Source of the DNA: DATKZH01 sp964475955
Lineage (GTDB): Bacteria > Planctomycetota > Planctomycetia > Pirellulales > Thermoguttaceae
Assembly: GCA_964475955.1 (NCBI GenBank)
Contig: CAYYZY010000112.1
Coordinates: 1 to 25,467, forward strand
DNA: 25,467 nucleotides
Reading direction: 5' to 3'
This document shows positions 1-8,656 of the stretch, in pieces (position 1 is the first letter of the stretch; the number at the start of each line of letters is the position of its first letter). The position numbers were made by a program, and so were the translations under genes. Below the pieces are notes generated by a model. The model was not told the origin of the DNA, ran no database searches, and saw only the letters and a list, made by a program, of their open reading frames with translations.

Positions 1-1
1 C

Positions 2-751
2 CCGGTGCTGCGCCACCTGTTCCGCTACGAGGGATTCCAGGAGCGCAAAGAGGAACTGCTGATCATCATGACGCCGCACGTGGTCGAGAGCATCGAAGAC
101 GCCGAGCGGATCAAACAGATGGAGATCGCCCGGATGAACTGGTGCCTCCACGACGTGCTCGAAATGCACGGCGATCCGCTGGACGCGCCCGGCCAAACGC
201 CGGTCATCTATCCCGACCTGATGCCCGGCGCCGGGGTGATGCCGCCGGTTCCGGACGTCGCACCCGAAGCGGCGCCGGAAGCCGCGGAGCCGTCGGAAGA
301 CTCGCCGTTTCTGCCCGAATCGCTCCCCGAGGCGCCGGCCCCAACGAAGTCGACGCGCCGGGAGACCGCGCCCTCGTCGCCTCTGACCGGCGACGTCCAG
401 CGCGCAAGTTTTCAGCAGCGCACCCCGACGCCGAGCGGGTACGCGCCGGCCGGCCGGCCGCCGTTCGGCGATCATCCGGCCACGTATCCCGAGGACACGG
501 CCTCCCCTTTCGCGCATCCTCAGACCGTGCAGTCGGGCTCCTACGAATCGGCGGCCGACGCCAACCATGCGGCCCCGACGCTACCGGCCCGCAACGACCG
601 GCCGGTCGACGATCGGGCGTATCCGTCCGCCCGTTCCACGCACACGAGCGATTCTCCCCTCCAAGCTCACGTGCTCCCGCCCTATGAGGCCCCCGGGGCG
701 ACCGGCTACGCCGAACGGGGAGCCGCCCGCTTCGAGGGGGGGATTCAGTAG
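2..751 (+). CDS. C-terminal part of a secretin (GspD/PilQ-like), 5' end outside window
   Basis: The first codons read PVLRHLFRYEG followed by KEELLIIMTPHVV. This matches the end of the secretin domain of type II/IV secretion outer-membrane channels, where a conserved Pro-hLG-hhF segment precedes a final strand of the form ELLIhhTPHhV. The frame is open through the left edge, so this is a 3' partial gene; the GTG at position 5 is an internal Val codon, not a start. After the secretin core comes a tail of about 190 residues rich in Pro, Ala and Ser (P-E-A-A repeats), probably disordered. Such tails are common in planctomycete secretins. The lipoprotein gene at 778 starts 26 bp after the stop and is probably co-transcribed. 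Family assignment rests on a short conserved stretch. Confidence 0.75.
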   Translation, partial: PVLRHLFRYEGFQERKEELLIIMTPHVVESIEDAERIKQMEIARMNWCLHDVLEMHGDPLDAPGQTPVIYPDLMPGAGVMPPVPDVAPEAAPEAAEPSEDSPFLPESLPEAPAPTKSTRRETAPSSPLTGDVQRASFQQRTPTPSGYAPAGRPPFGDHPATYPEDTASPFAHPQTVQSGSYESAADANHAAPTLPARNDRPVDDRAYPSARSTHTSDSPLQAHVLPPYEAPGATGYAERGAARFEGGIQ

Positions 752-777
752 TCAACGCCCCAGAATGTGAGACCGGT

Positions 778-1833
778 ATGCGATCTGCCACACGTTTGCC
801 CCACGTGCTTGCGGGGCTGTTCACCTTGGCGATGTTCGCCGGCTGCACGCAACTGGATTGGAAACGCCCGACGCCGTGGCTGGCGCTGGCGCGCGACAAG
901 CCGCAAACGCCGACCAGCGTCGTGGCCGTCTGGACCGAGCTGTTTCTCGAGCCGCCGGGAAGTCCTCCGACGCGGGGATTCGGCGGACGACTCACCTTCT
1001 ACGGCCCGCAGAACGACGCGCCGGTGCGCGTCGAAGGGTCGCTGGTCGTCTATGCCTTCGAAGGCGATGGTGACGATCAGGGCGACGCCAAGCCGCTCCG
1101 CAAATACGCCTTTTCGGCCGAGCAGCTCGCCAGCCATTACAGCCCGTCGAAGCTCGGGCCCTCGTACAGCGTCTGGCTGCCGTGGGATCGCCGCAAAGGC
1201 CCGATGCGGCGGATCGGCCTGATCTGCCGCTTCCAACCCGTCGAGGGGCCGCCCATCGTCAGCAAGCAGGCGCTGGCGGTGCTCCACGGCCCGTCGAAGC
1301 CCGACGCGGCCGGGAGGGCCGACCCGGGCTATCAGGCCGATTCCTCGAAGTCGCGAAGCGCCACGGTCCTGCCCGTCGCGCACCACGCGCCGACCGAGGC
1401 CGGGCAAACGCCGACCCTCGGCGAGGGCACCCAGAGACCGCAAATGAAGACGACCACGATCCCCATCGCCCCGCAAGAAGGCCGCCTGATGCCGGTGGCG
1501 CAGACGCGATCCCGGGCTCGCTCGAAGCGCGTGCTGGATCGACTCGCGGCCCGGCAACACGCGGTGACGTCCGGTGCCGGCGGTTCCCCGCGCGCCAAGC
1601 CGGCTACGGTATCACTCGAATCTCCGAGGGCGAAGCCACGGTCAACTGATTGTCGACCTGGCGGACCCCCGGCTCCAGCCGCGTCATCCGCTCCGCAAGA
1701 CGCCGGTCGTGATCCGTCGCCACCGTGCCTCGAAGCACCGCCACGCCGTTCTCAACCGATACGGCCACCGGCGACTGGGTCCGAACCCAACTCGACGCTT
1801 CCAGTCGTTTTGCCAGACTGGACTCCATTTTAG
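778..1833 (+). CDS. predicted lipoprotein of unknown function
   Basis: The N-terminus is a lipoprotein signal: a basic start, a hydrophobic segment (LAGLFTLAMF) and the lipobox AGC with Cys23. Residues about 30-170 look folded, with a beta-rich pattern and the segment LVVYAFEG. After about residue 175 the sequence becomes low-complexity (Thr, Pro, Ala, Arg). It lies 26 bp behind the secretin gene on the same strand, so a role beside that channel is plausible but only inferred. The 3' end overlaps the convergent BON gene by 230 bp, which is unusual. A frameshift near 1600 would give a stop at 1647-1649 and nearly remove the overlap, so the true C-terminus is uncertain. No recognised domain. 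Confidence 0.65.
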   Translation: MRSATRLPHVLAGLFTLAMFAGCTQLDWKRPTPWLALARDKPQTPTSVVAVWTELFLEPPGSPPTRGFGGRLTFYGPQNDAPVRVEGSLVVYAFEGDGDDQGDAKPLRKYAFSAEQLASHYSPSKLGPSYSVWLPWDRRKGPMRRIGLICRFQPVEGPPIVSKQALAVLHGPSKPDAAGRADPGYQADSSKSRSATVLPVAHHAPTEAGQTPTLGEGTQRPQMKTTTIPIAPQEGRLMPVAQTRSRARSKRVLDRLAARQHAVTSGAGGSPRAKPATVSLESPRAKPRSTDCRPGGPPAPAASSAPQDAGRDPSPPCLEAPPRRSQPIRPPATGSEPNSTLPVVLPDWTPF

Positions 1834-2287
1834 CCAGCTCGGCGCCCTTCGGCCGAGGGAGAGAAAAGCCGAGCCGCACTCGAGTGCGAATCTCCGTTCT
1901 GCCTCTCGTCGACGTCGACCCCCGGTACTGCCCGCCCGTGGTTCGGCGACCGGTGGTGCCCCGCCCTGCCGCCTGCCGGGCGGCCCCTTCTGCGGCGCCT
2001 TCTCGGGCGGCCCCGACGGCCATCATCGTGGCGCGCGCGTCTTCCACGGTGGCGCCGACGAAATCGCCCGACTGCACGTCGGCCATGCGCTCCATCTGAC
2101 CCAATCCGCTGAACATACTGCCGGCTGCGCTGCTCGTCTGCGTGCCTGAGAGGGCTTGACTGGCCGGCGTGGTGGACCCTGAGCCACCCGTCGTTCGATC
2201 GCCCGTCGGACGCGACTGGCCGAAGCCCGTCGAAACGGAGCCCAGGACGAAGAGAACGGCGATCGCCGAGATGAAGCAAGTTCGCAT
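1604..2287 (-). CDS. secreted BON-domain protein
   Basis: 227 aa. The start was placed at the ATG that opens a clear Sec signal peptide (MRTCFISAIAVLFVLG, likely cleavage after GFG, near residue 23), because the longer frame upstream is not protein-like. The middle is Ser/Thr/Gly/Arg-rich. The last 70 residues form a BON domain: LAKRLEASSWV, then VSVENGVAVLRGTV and a conserved Val-Asn-Leu ending (VRQVDNQLTV). BON domains are known to bind phospholipid or sit in envelope proteins such as OsmY. A weak purine stretch (GGGGG) lies about 10 nt upstream of the start. It is convergent with, and overlaps, the lipoprotein gene. Confidence 0.85.
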   Translation of the reverse strand: MRTCFISAIAVLFVLGSVSTGFGQSRPTGDRTTGGSGSTTPASQALSGTQTSSAAGSMFSGLGQMERMADVQSGDFVGATVEDARATMMAVGAAREGAAEGAARQAAGRGTTGRRTTGGQYRGSTSTRGRTEIRTRVRLGFSLPRPKGAELAKMESSLAKRLEASSWVRTQSPVAVSVENGVAVLRGTVATDHDRRLAERMTRLEPGVRQVDNQLTVASPSEIRVIP

Positions 2288-2618
2288 GGTCGTAGCCCCC
2301 AAGGAAGGGTTTCTCGATCTCCTATCCTTTATATCGTACCAGGAACGCGCGGCAAGTTGGATTTCCGCGGCCGCTGGGCCATTGGTCGCGAGGCGCGAAA
2401 ACAGGAAAGATGGAAGAAATAAGCAAGAATGAATGTCGTTCGGGCCGAAAACGGCCTCGGTCACGTCGTCCTATATTCTCCATTTCCGTTATATGCTCTC
2501 CTGTGACGGCGCATCTGAAGCCGCCTCCTCCAATTCAACCGTTACCGCTGCCCCAGGTTCCGCGGGAAATCTGCCGTTGCGGGCCATCGGAGACGGGCCC
2601 ACGGCGCGCTCGGCTGAG
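2288..2618 (-). other. intergenic stretch between BON gene and amidohydrolase 3' end
   Basis: About 330 bp holding the BON promoter candidate near 2328-2355 and otherwise no convincing ORF or RNA gene. On the minus strand the first 20 nt from the amidohydrolase stop resemble the 5' half of a tRNA, but no anticodon arm or TTCRA loop follows. Confidence 0.5.
2328..2355 (-). promoter_or_regulatory. candidate sigma70-type promoter of the BON gene
   Basis: On the minus strand, TTGCCG and TATAAA are separated by 16 nt, ending about 40 nt upstream of the BON-protein ATG. The AT-rich patch stands out against high-GC surroundings. Prediction from sequence only. Confidence 0.4.
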
Positions 2619-3947
2619 CTACGGCCCCGCACGCTCCAGCCGCCGGTATTTCTCCTGGTACTTGCGCCACAGGCGCTTGTGGCGGTTGTCGAGGTCGACG
2701 GTTCGTCCCCGGATGAAGGCCGCCTCGACGTGTGTCGGCGTTTCGAGCACGTCGCCGTCGGTGACGATCAGCGTGGCGTCCTTTCCCACTTCCAGCGACC
2801 CGACCCGCTCGGCCACGCCCAGGATTTGGGCCGGATAGAGCGTGATCGCCCGAAGCGCCTCCTCCGGCGACAGCCCGTACGCCGAGGCCATCCCCGCCTC
2901 GTAGGGGAGGTTCCGCGCGTTCCACGTGTTGCGCGAGGCGATCGCGAAGCGCACGCCAGCGGCACGCAGTCGCTCGGGCAGCGTGTAGGGGGCGTCGTAC
3001 GGGTCGTCGCGGCGCAGCGGCAGCCGGTGGACCGTGCTCGCGATCACCGGCACGTCGTGCTCGCGCAGTAGCGCGGCGCAGTGCGGGGCGTCGTACCCGC
3101 CGTAGACGATCAGCTTCACCCCGTGGCGCCGGGCAAAGGCGACGGCCGCCTGAATTTGCCCCACGCGGTCGGCCGTCACGACCAGCGGCACCTCGCCCTC
3201 CAGCACCGCCCGCATCGCCTCCCAGCGGAGGTCGACCGGATGGCGCCCGGGCTCGCCCCCGGCGCGGGCCTTCTGGTAGCTTCGGGCGTCGGCGAACGTC
3301 TCCTCCACTAGGGCAATCGCCTTATCACGTGCGCTGACCTGTTCCGCGGACGGGCTCGACGCGCCTTCCTTCAAATCGGCGGCCGGCGGCGTCGACGGCC
3401 ATTGGACGTGCATTCCCACCGGGGCCTTGAGCGTCATGTCTGCGCCGGTCCACCCGTCGAGCTCGACCAGCGCCGACCGCCCCGAGATCAGTCCGCCCGA
3501 CGGCGCCACCAGCGCGAGGAGCACGCCGCCGCAGCGGGTCACGGGGATCACTTCGCTATCCGGGTTGATCGCCGTCTCGGCCCGGACGTTCGGGTTGATC
3601 CGGCCGGTTTCGGCGAAGTCGCGCGTGGCGCGCACGGCGTCGATCTCCACCAGGCCCAGTCGGCTGTAGGCGTTGATCAGCCCGGGATAGACGCGCCGGC
3701 CGGCCAAGTCGATCCGCTTGGTGCGCGGCGGGAGGTCGACCTTCGTGCCGATCGTCGTGATGCGGCCCTCGTCGAAGACCAGGGTGGCTTCGCGGATCGG
3801 CGGGCGGCTCACCGGATAGACGGTCGCGCCCACCAGCGCGATCGGCCTCTCCTGCGGCGGCCCGGGAATTTCCGGCGAAGCCATCGCGCCCCGCGCCCCG
3901 GCGGCGGCGATCGCGACGGCGATCACGATTCGTTGGCTATGTGTCAT
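2619..3947 (-). CDS. secreted amidohydrolase-fold protein lacking metal ligands
   Basis: 442 aa, imidazolonepropionase-like amidohydrolase family. Start chosen at the ATG (MTHSQRIVIAVAIAAAGA) that opens a signal peptide. The N-terminal composite beta domain (LVGATVYPVSRPPIREATL, then GRITTIG) and the C-terminal YGLSPEEALRAITLYPAQIL / GSLEVGKDATLIVTDGD blocks are typical. The catalytic residues are not: the usual HxH after PGLI is replaced by NAYSR, the later His ligand regions read VTADR and YGGYDAP, and the Asp of GSD is replaced (ASRNT). This suggests a non-catalytic paralogue. It follows the 1024-aa double amidohydrolase 140 bp downstream on the same strand, so the two may form a complex or share a substrate. 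The RBS is weak (AAGAAGG, distant). Confidence 0.85.
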   Translation of the reverse strand: MTHSQRIVIAVAIAAAGARGAMASPEIPGPPQERPIALVGATVYPVSRPPIREATLVFDEGRITTIGTKVDLPPRTKRIDLAGRRVYPGLINAYSRLGLVEIDAVRATRDFAETGRINPNVRAETAINPDSEVIPVTRCGGVLLALVAPSGGLISGRSALVELDGWTGADMTLKAPVGMHVQWPSTPPAADLKEGASSPSAEQVSARDKAIALVEETFADARSYQKARAGGEPGRHPVDLRWEAMRAVLEGEVPLVVTADRVGQIQAAVAFARRHGVKLIVYGGYDAPHCAALLREHDVPVIASTVHRLPLRRDDPYDAPYTLPERLRAAGVRFAIASRNTWNARNLPYEAGMASAYGLSPEEALRAITLYPAQILGVAERVGSLEVGKDATLIVTDGDVLETPTHVEAAFIRGRTVDLDNRHKRLWRKYQEKYRRLERAGP

Positions 3948-4001
3948 GATGTTCGTCCAGCAACCTTCTTGTGGCAGTTCACGCCCTACCGTCTTTCCAT
4001 C

Positions 4002-4064
4002 GTGACGACGCTTCGCGTCGTCACGCCCGACAGGGCCGATTCGCGTCCCCACGCGAAGCGTGGG
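4002..4064. repeat. two intergenic hairpins between the amidohydrolase genes
   Basis: Hairpin one is GTGACGACG-CTTCG-CGTCGTCAC (4002-4024, 9-bp perfect stem). Hairpin two is CCCACGC-GAA-GCGTGGG (4048-4064). The second is a common planctomycete intergenic repeat type. Neither has a T-tract, so they look more like dispersed repeats than intrinsic terminators. Confidence 0.7.
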
Positions 4065-4087
4065 AACGACGTCGAATACCCGCCTCG

Positions 4088-7000
4088 CTACTCCCGGTCG
4101 TCCTTCGTCTTGTCGCTTTTGTCCGTCAACTCCTCCGCCGCCAGCACCTTCTGCACGAGCGCGGCGCGGCGTTTGCGGGCCTGGCGGCGCGCGAGCCGGT
4201 GCTCGTCGAGATCGAAGTACTTGCGCCCGTCGACCCAGGTCTGCTCCGGGCGGGAGTAGTTGGAAAGCGGGGGGCCGCTCCACACGACCAGGTCGGCGTG
4301 CTTGCCCGGGGCGAGCGAGCCGACGTACCGCTCGACCATGAGCTGCTCGGCCGGGTTGCGCGTGACGAAGTTGAGGGCCTCTTCGGGCGAAAGGCCCCCG
4401 TACTTGACGGCCTTGGCCGCCTCGTGGTTGAGGTGCCGGGCCAGCTCGCGGCTGTCGGAATTGAACGACACGAGCACGCCCGCCCGGTGCATCAGCGCGC
4501 CGTTGTAGGGGATGGCGTCGTAGACCTCGAACTTGTACGCCCACCAGTCGGAAAACGCCGAGCCGCCGGCACGGTGGCGGGCCATCGCGTCGGCCACCTT
4601 GTAGCCCTCCAGCACGTGCTGCAAGGCGGCCACGCGCACGCCGAACTCGTCGAGCGTTTCCATCAGGGCGAGGATCTCGTCCTGCCGGTAGGCGTGGCAG
4701 TGGACCCATCGCTCGCCGGAGAGCACCTCGACCAGCGCGTCCAGCTCCAGGTCGCGCCGCGGCGGCAGGCCCCGGCGCGTCGCGCGCCACGTCTCCCACC
4801 GCGCGGCGTACGCCCGGGCGGCCTCCAGCGCGTCGCGGATGATCTCGGCCACGCCCATCCGCGTTTGCGGGTACCGGGTGGTGTAGTCGTCGCCCCAGTT
4901 GCTCTGCTTCACGTTTTCGCCCAGGGCGAACTTGATCGTGGGCGGGGCCTCGGTGAACTTGAGTTCTTCGGGCAGGGCCCCCCAGCGCAGCTTGATCAGT
5001 TGGTTCTGGCCGCCGATCGGGTTGGCCGACCCGTGCAGCACGTGCGAGGCGGTCACCCCGCCGGCCAATTGGCGATAGATCGACGGCTGGGCGTCATCGA
5101 GAAAATCGCCGATGCGGACCTCGGCCGAAACCGCCTGCGAGCCCTCGTTCGTCCCGCTGTCGTTGGCCATGTGCGAATGGCAATCGATGATGCCTGGCGT
5201 AACGTGTTTGCCCTTGCAGTCGACCACGACCGCGTCGCCGGGCACTTCGACGTCGTCGCCCACGGCCACGATCTTCCCCTCGCCGATGAGCACCGTCGCC
5301 CCTTCGACCACGCCCGGCTCGTCGCAGGTCCACACCGTAGCGCCGGTGAAGGCGACCCGCGCCGGCTGCTCCGGCAGCCCGGCGAGGCCGAACGCCCCCA
5401 ACGGGTAGTTGACCGGGAACGAAGCGGCCGCGTCGACCGGCGGCGGCTTCTCTTCCTCTTCTTCCGTGGGCGAGTCTTCGTCGCCCTCGCCTTTCTCGTC
5501 GGGCTTTTCCGCCGCCTTGGGTTCGACGGGCGCAACGCGGATCGGCTCGCGGGTGCCGTCGGGCCAGTGGAGCGTGCCGAGCCAGGTCATACCGCCGGCT
5601 TCGTCGGTGGAGACGACCGTCGAGAGCTGGACCGCGCCGGGCGTCCCCCACGGCTTGCCGTCGAACGTGCAGCCGAAACGCGCGTCGCGCCGGCCGACCA
5701 GCGAAAGCTTCGTCGACTCGGAGCCTTGCTTCTCCGGGCGGATCGTCCCCTCGAGCTTCCCCGGCTTGCCGCGGAGGGTAAGCAGGAGGCGCCGGCGGCG
5801 GTGCCGCGTTCGCGTGACGCGCCACGTGCCGCGGAGATCCACGAGCGGCGCCGCCTCGACTTCGTACCTCCGCCCGTCGACCCACGTGGCCAGCACCCGC
5901 GTCTTCTCGGCCACCAGGTCGCCGTCGGTGACGACCAGGTGGGCCGCCTTGCCGGCTTCGAGCGTGCCCAGCCGATCGTCGACGCCGAACCAGCGGGCCG
6001 GCTCCGTGGTGAGGGCGGCAAGCGCCACCTCCTCGTCGAGCCCGCGCGCCACGGCCTTGCGGACGCCCGCCAGAAACTTCTTAGGGCTTTTGAGTCTGTC
6101 GGTGCAGAAGGCGATCGGCACGCCCGCCGCGGCCAGGCGGGCGGGGTTTTCCGGGGCCGTGTCCCAGTGCATCAGCTCGCGGAGCGAGACCTCCATGGCC
6201 GCCTCGGGCGTGGCCACGTTCGGCGGCTCGGGAAACGCCACGGGGACGATCAACGGCCGGCCGGTCGCCCGGACCGCCTCCAGCCGGGCGTACTCCCGCC
6301 CCGAACCGCGCACGGCGATCTTCAGGGCGAACTCCCGGGCGAAGCGGTCGGCCCGAAGCACGGCCTGCTCGTCGTGCGCCTCGACGATCACCAGCTTCGA
6401 GCCGTCGACGTACTCCGCCAAACGCTCCAGGGCGTCGTTGCGCTCCGGCCGGGGCAGGCCGGGATCCGTGCCGTACGCGCTCCACGCCCGGGCGTACCAG
6501 TCGGCGTCGTAGAACGCCTGGCGTGCGAGGGCTATCGCCCCCATGGGCGACTTGGGGTAGCCCTTTTTGTCGCGACGGTTGGGGTCGACCGTGAGCCGCA
6601 GGTGCAGCGCCACGCGCGGTGCGACCAGCGCCGACTTGCCCGAAGCGTCGCCCGTGGTGACCAACGCGCTGGTGCCCTGGATCACGCCCGAATCGGGCAC
6701 GACCAGCCGGCAGACGATCCCCTGGCTGCGGAGCGTGGCCGCGAGCGACCGGTCGAGGCGATACGCCCGGGCCGCCTCGCGGTGCGGTTGCACCTGCGGG
6801 TTCCAGTGGGGGGCGCCTTGGGTGGCCGAGACGGCGTCGATCGACGTAGGGCCGTACGCGTCGATGAGGCCAGCGTAGATCGTCTTGCCTTCAAGCGGCC
6901 ACACCCGGGCATCGGGCGGGACGGGCACGTCGGCCCCGACCGCTTCGATCACGCCGTCGCGCACGACGAGCGTCCCCCCCTCGATCACCCGGCCCGGGGC

Positions 7001-7162
7001 CGCCACGATCCGCGCGCCGCAGAGCGCGTGCACCGCGGGCGTGTTCTCGTGCAGCCCTTCCACCGGCTCGGTCGAAGGCGGGGCCGCTCGGCCCGGGTTC
7101 GTCGCCAGCCCCCAACACATCACCCAGGCAGTCACCCACACGATCGTTCGACTGGCGTTCAT
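4088..7162 (-). CDS. secreted double-domain amidohydrolase
   Basis: 1024 aa. The ATG at 7162 is preferred over an in-frame TTG at 7168 because GAGG lies at a normal distance before it, and a signal peptide follows (TIVWVTAWVMCWGLA). The protein holds two amidohydrolase modules. The first (about residues 45-420) ends with GTLEAGKAAHLVVTDGD but has DAYGP at 101-105 in place of HxH. A beta-rich linker follows, then an acidic Glu/Pro stretch near residues 545-575. The second module has HSH at 662-664, then VHCHAYRQDEI, QHVLEGYKVAD and SFNSDSREL, which supply the expected metal ligands. The N-terminal module is therefore probably structural and the C-terminal one catalytic. Substrate unknown; a periplasmic hydrolase of cyclic amides or peptides is the family expectation. 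A charged Lys/Asp tail ends the protein. Confidence 0.9.
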   Translation of the reverse strand: MNASRTIVWVTAWVMCWGLATNPGRAAPPSTEPVEGLHENTPAVHALCGARIVAAPGRVIEGGTLVVRDGVIEAVGADVPVPPDARVWPLEGKTIYAGLIDAYGPTSIDAVSATQGAPHWNPQVQPHREAARAYRLDRSLAATLRSQGIVCRLVVPDSGVIQGTSALVTTGDASGKSALVAPRVALHLRLTVDPNRRDKKGYPKSPMGAIALARQAFYDADWYARAWSAYGTDPGLPRPERNDALERLAEYVDGSKLVIVEAHDEQAVLRADRFAREFALKIAVRGSGREYARLEAVRATGRPLIVPVAFPEPPNVATPEAAMEVSLRELMHWDTAPENPARLAAAGVPIAFCTDRLKSPKKFLAGVRKAVARGLDEEVALAALTTEPARWFGVDDRLGTLEAGKAAHLVVTDGDLVAEKTRVLATWVDGRRYEVEAAPLVDLRGTWRVTRTRHRRRRLLLTLRGKPGKLEGTIRPEKQGSESTKLSLVGRRDARFGCTFDGKPWGTPGAVQLSTVVSTDEAGGMTWLGTLHWPDGTREPIRVAPVEPKAAEKPDEKGEGDEDSPTEEEEEKPPPVDAAASFPVNYPLGAFGLAGLPEQPARVAFTGATVWTCDEPGVVEGATVLIGEGKIVAVGDDVEVPGDAVVVDCKGKHVTPGIIDCHSHMANDSGTNEGSQAVSAEVRIGDFLDDAQPSIYRQLAGGVTASHVLHGSANPIGGQNQLIKLRWGALPEELKFTEAPPTIKFALGENVKQSNWGDDYTTRYPQTRMGVAEIIRDALEAARAYAARWETWRATRRGLPPRRDLELDALVEVLSGERWVHCHAYRQDEILALMETLDEFGVRVAALQHVLEGYKVADAMARHRAGGSAFSDWWAYKFEVYDAIPYNGALMHRAGVLVSFNSDSRELARHLNHEAAKAVKYGGLSPEEALNFVTRNPAEQLMVERYVGSLAPGKHADLVVWSGPPLSNYSRPEQTWVDGRKYFDLDEHRLARRQARKRRAALVQKVLAAEELTDKSDKTKDDRE

Positions 7163-7182
7163 CGGCAACCTCGGCAGGTAGG

Positions 7183-7205
7183 GTGGGTCAAGGCACGCGA
7201 CCCAC
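7183..7205. repeat. GTGGGTC...GACCCAC hairpin repeat
   Basis: A 7-bp perfect stem with a 9-nt loop, lying between the DUF6807 gene and the amidohydrolase gene on the minus strand. It is the same repeat type as 10359-10433 and resembles the dispersed 'GTAGGGTGGGTC' repeats of planctomycete genomes. Confidence 0.65.
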
Positions 7206-7231
7206 GCGTGTCAGTTTCACGCTACTTCAAG

Positions 7232-8464
7232 TTACGGCGAGACGACGCGGACCTCCGGCGGCTTCGCATAATCGCACCACAGACGCTCCGCCGCCTGTGG
7301 GTCGGGCTTGCCCTGGTGGACGTAGAACCGGTACCGCGAAACCAGCGGCGCCCGCCCCGGCGCGATGGTGAACTTGCCGGCCACCGCCGGCGCGAAGCAG
7401 AAGTACGGCATCGACGGGTGCAATCGCACGTGCTGCGGGAAGCGAAAGTTCGAGGGGTGCCCGAGGATGCACACGCCGGTCATGCGGCCGTCGGTCGGCC
7501 CGTAGATGTCGCACCAGCGCGGCCGGCTGTGGTTGCCGTCGGCCCGGGTCTTCCCCTCGCTGGTGAGAAAATCGGCGCCCGATCCGGCCGGCCAGGCCTT
7601 GCTTCCGCGGATCGCCAGCCCGCCGTAGTGATACTCCTCGACCACCAGCGGGCTCGAACCGGCGGCGCGCTGCGAGGAAGTCAGGTCGAAGAGGAAATAG
7701 TCGGTGAACGGGTAGACGCGCACGTGCCAGGTTTCGTCGAGGATCGGCTTGCGCCCCTCCGGCCCGTTCAGGTTCACGTGCACCAGCCGCGTCGTGAAGT
7801 GGCCGAACACGGGCCCGCCGCCGGTCGACTCCACCGCCACGTGCTCCACGTTCCCCTGCCCGCTCTTCTGGTCCCAGCAGTTCGAGGGGCGGCCCTCGAA
7901 CGTCGACTTCGTCCACGCGAACATCACGCCGTGCTGGTGCATGTGGTCGGGGTTGAAATCGTCGGTGACCACCTGGCCCGACGTATTGTAGATCGGGTGG
8001 ATGTGCCCGCTCCGGGCGTAGTACGGCTGCTTCGGATCGGGCGAAGGTACTACGGCGTGGTTGTACACCAGCACCGGCCTGCCGCCCACGCTCGCGCTGA
8101 GGTGCTTGCCGTCGTCTCCGATCCTGACCGCCGCCTCCGGCTCGCCGCCCGCCGGGACCGGCCGGTATCGCCGAACTTCGCCGGCCGGCAGCTTCTCCTC
8201 AACGATCCACACCAGGCGCCCCGGCTCGCCCGGCTCCCACTGGGCGGGCACCGTCCGGCCGGTATCGAGCCGCTCGAGCACCAGGCGCTTGCCGCGCAGG
8301 GCCTCGGGCACGTCGACGGCCACCACGGTCCCCTCCCGGTCGCACTCGCCGGCCGTTACCTCGAGCGTGACCGTCTCCGCCGCGCCGGCCCGGGCGGCGT
8401 CCACAAGGCCCGGGGCCAGCGCGAGCATCGCACCGATGGAAACAAGGCGTAGGCAGAAACGCAT
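7232..8464 (-). CDS. secreted DUF6807 (PmoA-family) protein
   Basis: 410 aa. It begins with a signal peptide (MRFCLRLVSIGAMLALAPG) and has an excellent RBS (GGAGG 7 nt before the ATG). The core carries the family's His-rich block (YYARSGHIHPIYNTSG, then HMHQHGVMFAW), EEYHYGGLAIRG and WCDIYGPTDGRMTGVCILGHP. This family was named after a distant link to methane monooxygenase PmoA, but that link does not imply methane oxidation; the proteins are widespread in planctomycetes and lie near sugar-degradation genes. Function is unproven. It is followed on the same strand by the two amidohydrolases, with only a hairpin between, suggesting a shared transcript. Confidence 0.9.
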   Translation of the reverse strand: MRFCLRLVSIGAMLALAPGLVDAARAGAAETVTLEVTAGECDREGTVVAVDVPEALRGKRLVLERLDTGRTVPAQWEPGEPGRLVWIVEEKLPAGEVRRYRPVPAGGEPEAAVRIGDDGKHLSASVGGRPVLVYNHAVVPSPDPKQPYYARSGHIHPIYNTSGQVVTDDFNPDHMHQHGVMFAWTKSTFEGRPSNCWDQKSGQGNVEHVAVESTGGGPVFGHFTTRLVHVNLNGPEGRKPILDETWHVRVYPFTDYFLFDLTSSQRAAGSSPLVVEEYHYGGLAIRGSKAWPAGSGADFLTSEGKTRADGNHSRPRWCDIYGPTDGRMTGVCILGHPSNFRFPQHVRLHPSMPYFCFAPAVAGKFTIAPGRAPLVSRYRFYVHQGKPDPQAAERLWCDYAKPPEVRVVSP

Positions 8465-8601
8465 GATGTACCTCCGATGTCATTTCCGGTCCGCTGGATC
8501 GCAGAGTTCAAGCCCGGCGTGCTCCGCCACCCGAGCGCGCCGCCGATCCTATCGTAATCCACTGGCTGAGGGCCGCAAGCCGAAGACGCGGGAACCCGTC
8601 G

Positions 8602-8646
8602 CTGACGCGGACTCGCGGGCATGATATACTAATGTACACTTACATT
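8602..8646 (+). promoter_or_regulatory. promoter with overlapping palindromic operator candidate
   Basis: CTGACG (8602-8607), exactly 17 nt, then TATACT (8625-8630) form a good sigma70-like promoter. Directly downstream, AATGTA-N4-TACATT (8631-8646) is a perfect inverted repeat covering the expected start of transcription, where a repressor would block initiation. It lies about 120-140 nt upstream of the DUF5131 gene and points toward it. No regulator gene is adjacent in the window. Confidence 0.5.
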
Positions 8647-8656
8647 CGGCGGTCGT

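Noticed and set aside
2560..2640. tRNA-like 5' half (GGGGCCGTAGCTCAGC) on the minus strand
   Set aside because: It includes the stop codon of the 442-aa gene, and no anticodon arm, TTCRA loop or matching acceptor 3' strand follows.
3971..8452. 1493-codon open frame on the plus strand
   Set aside because: It lies antisense to three well-supported genes (amidohydrolases and DUF6807 protein). Its product is Arg/His/Pro/Val-rich, as expected for the complement of high-GC codons, and it has no domain signal.
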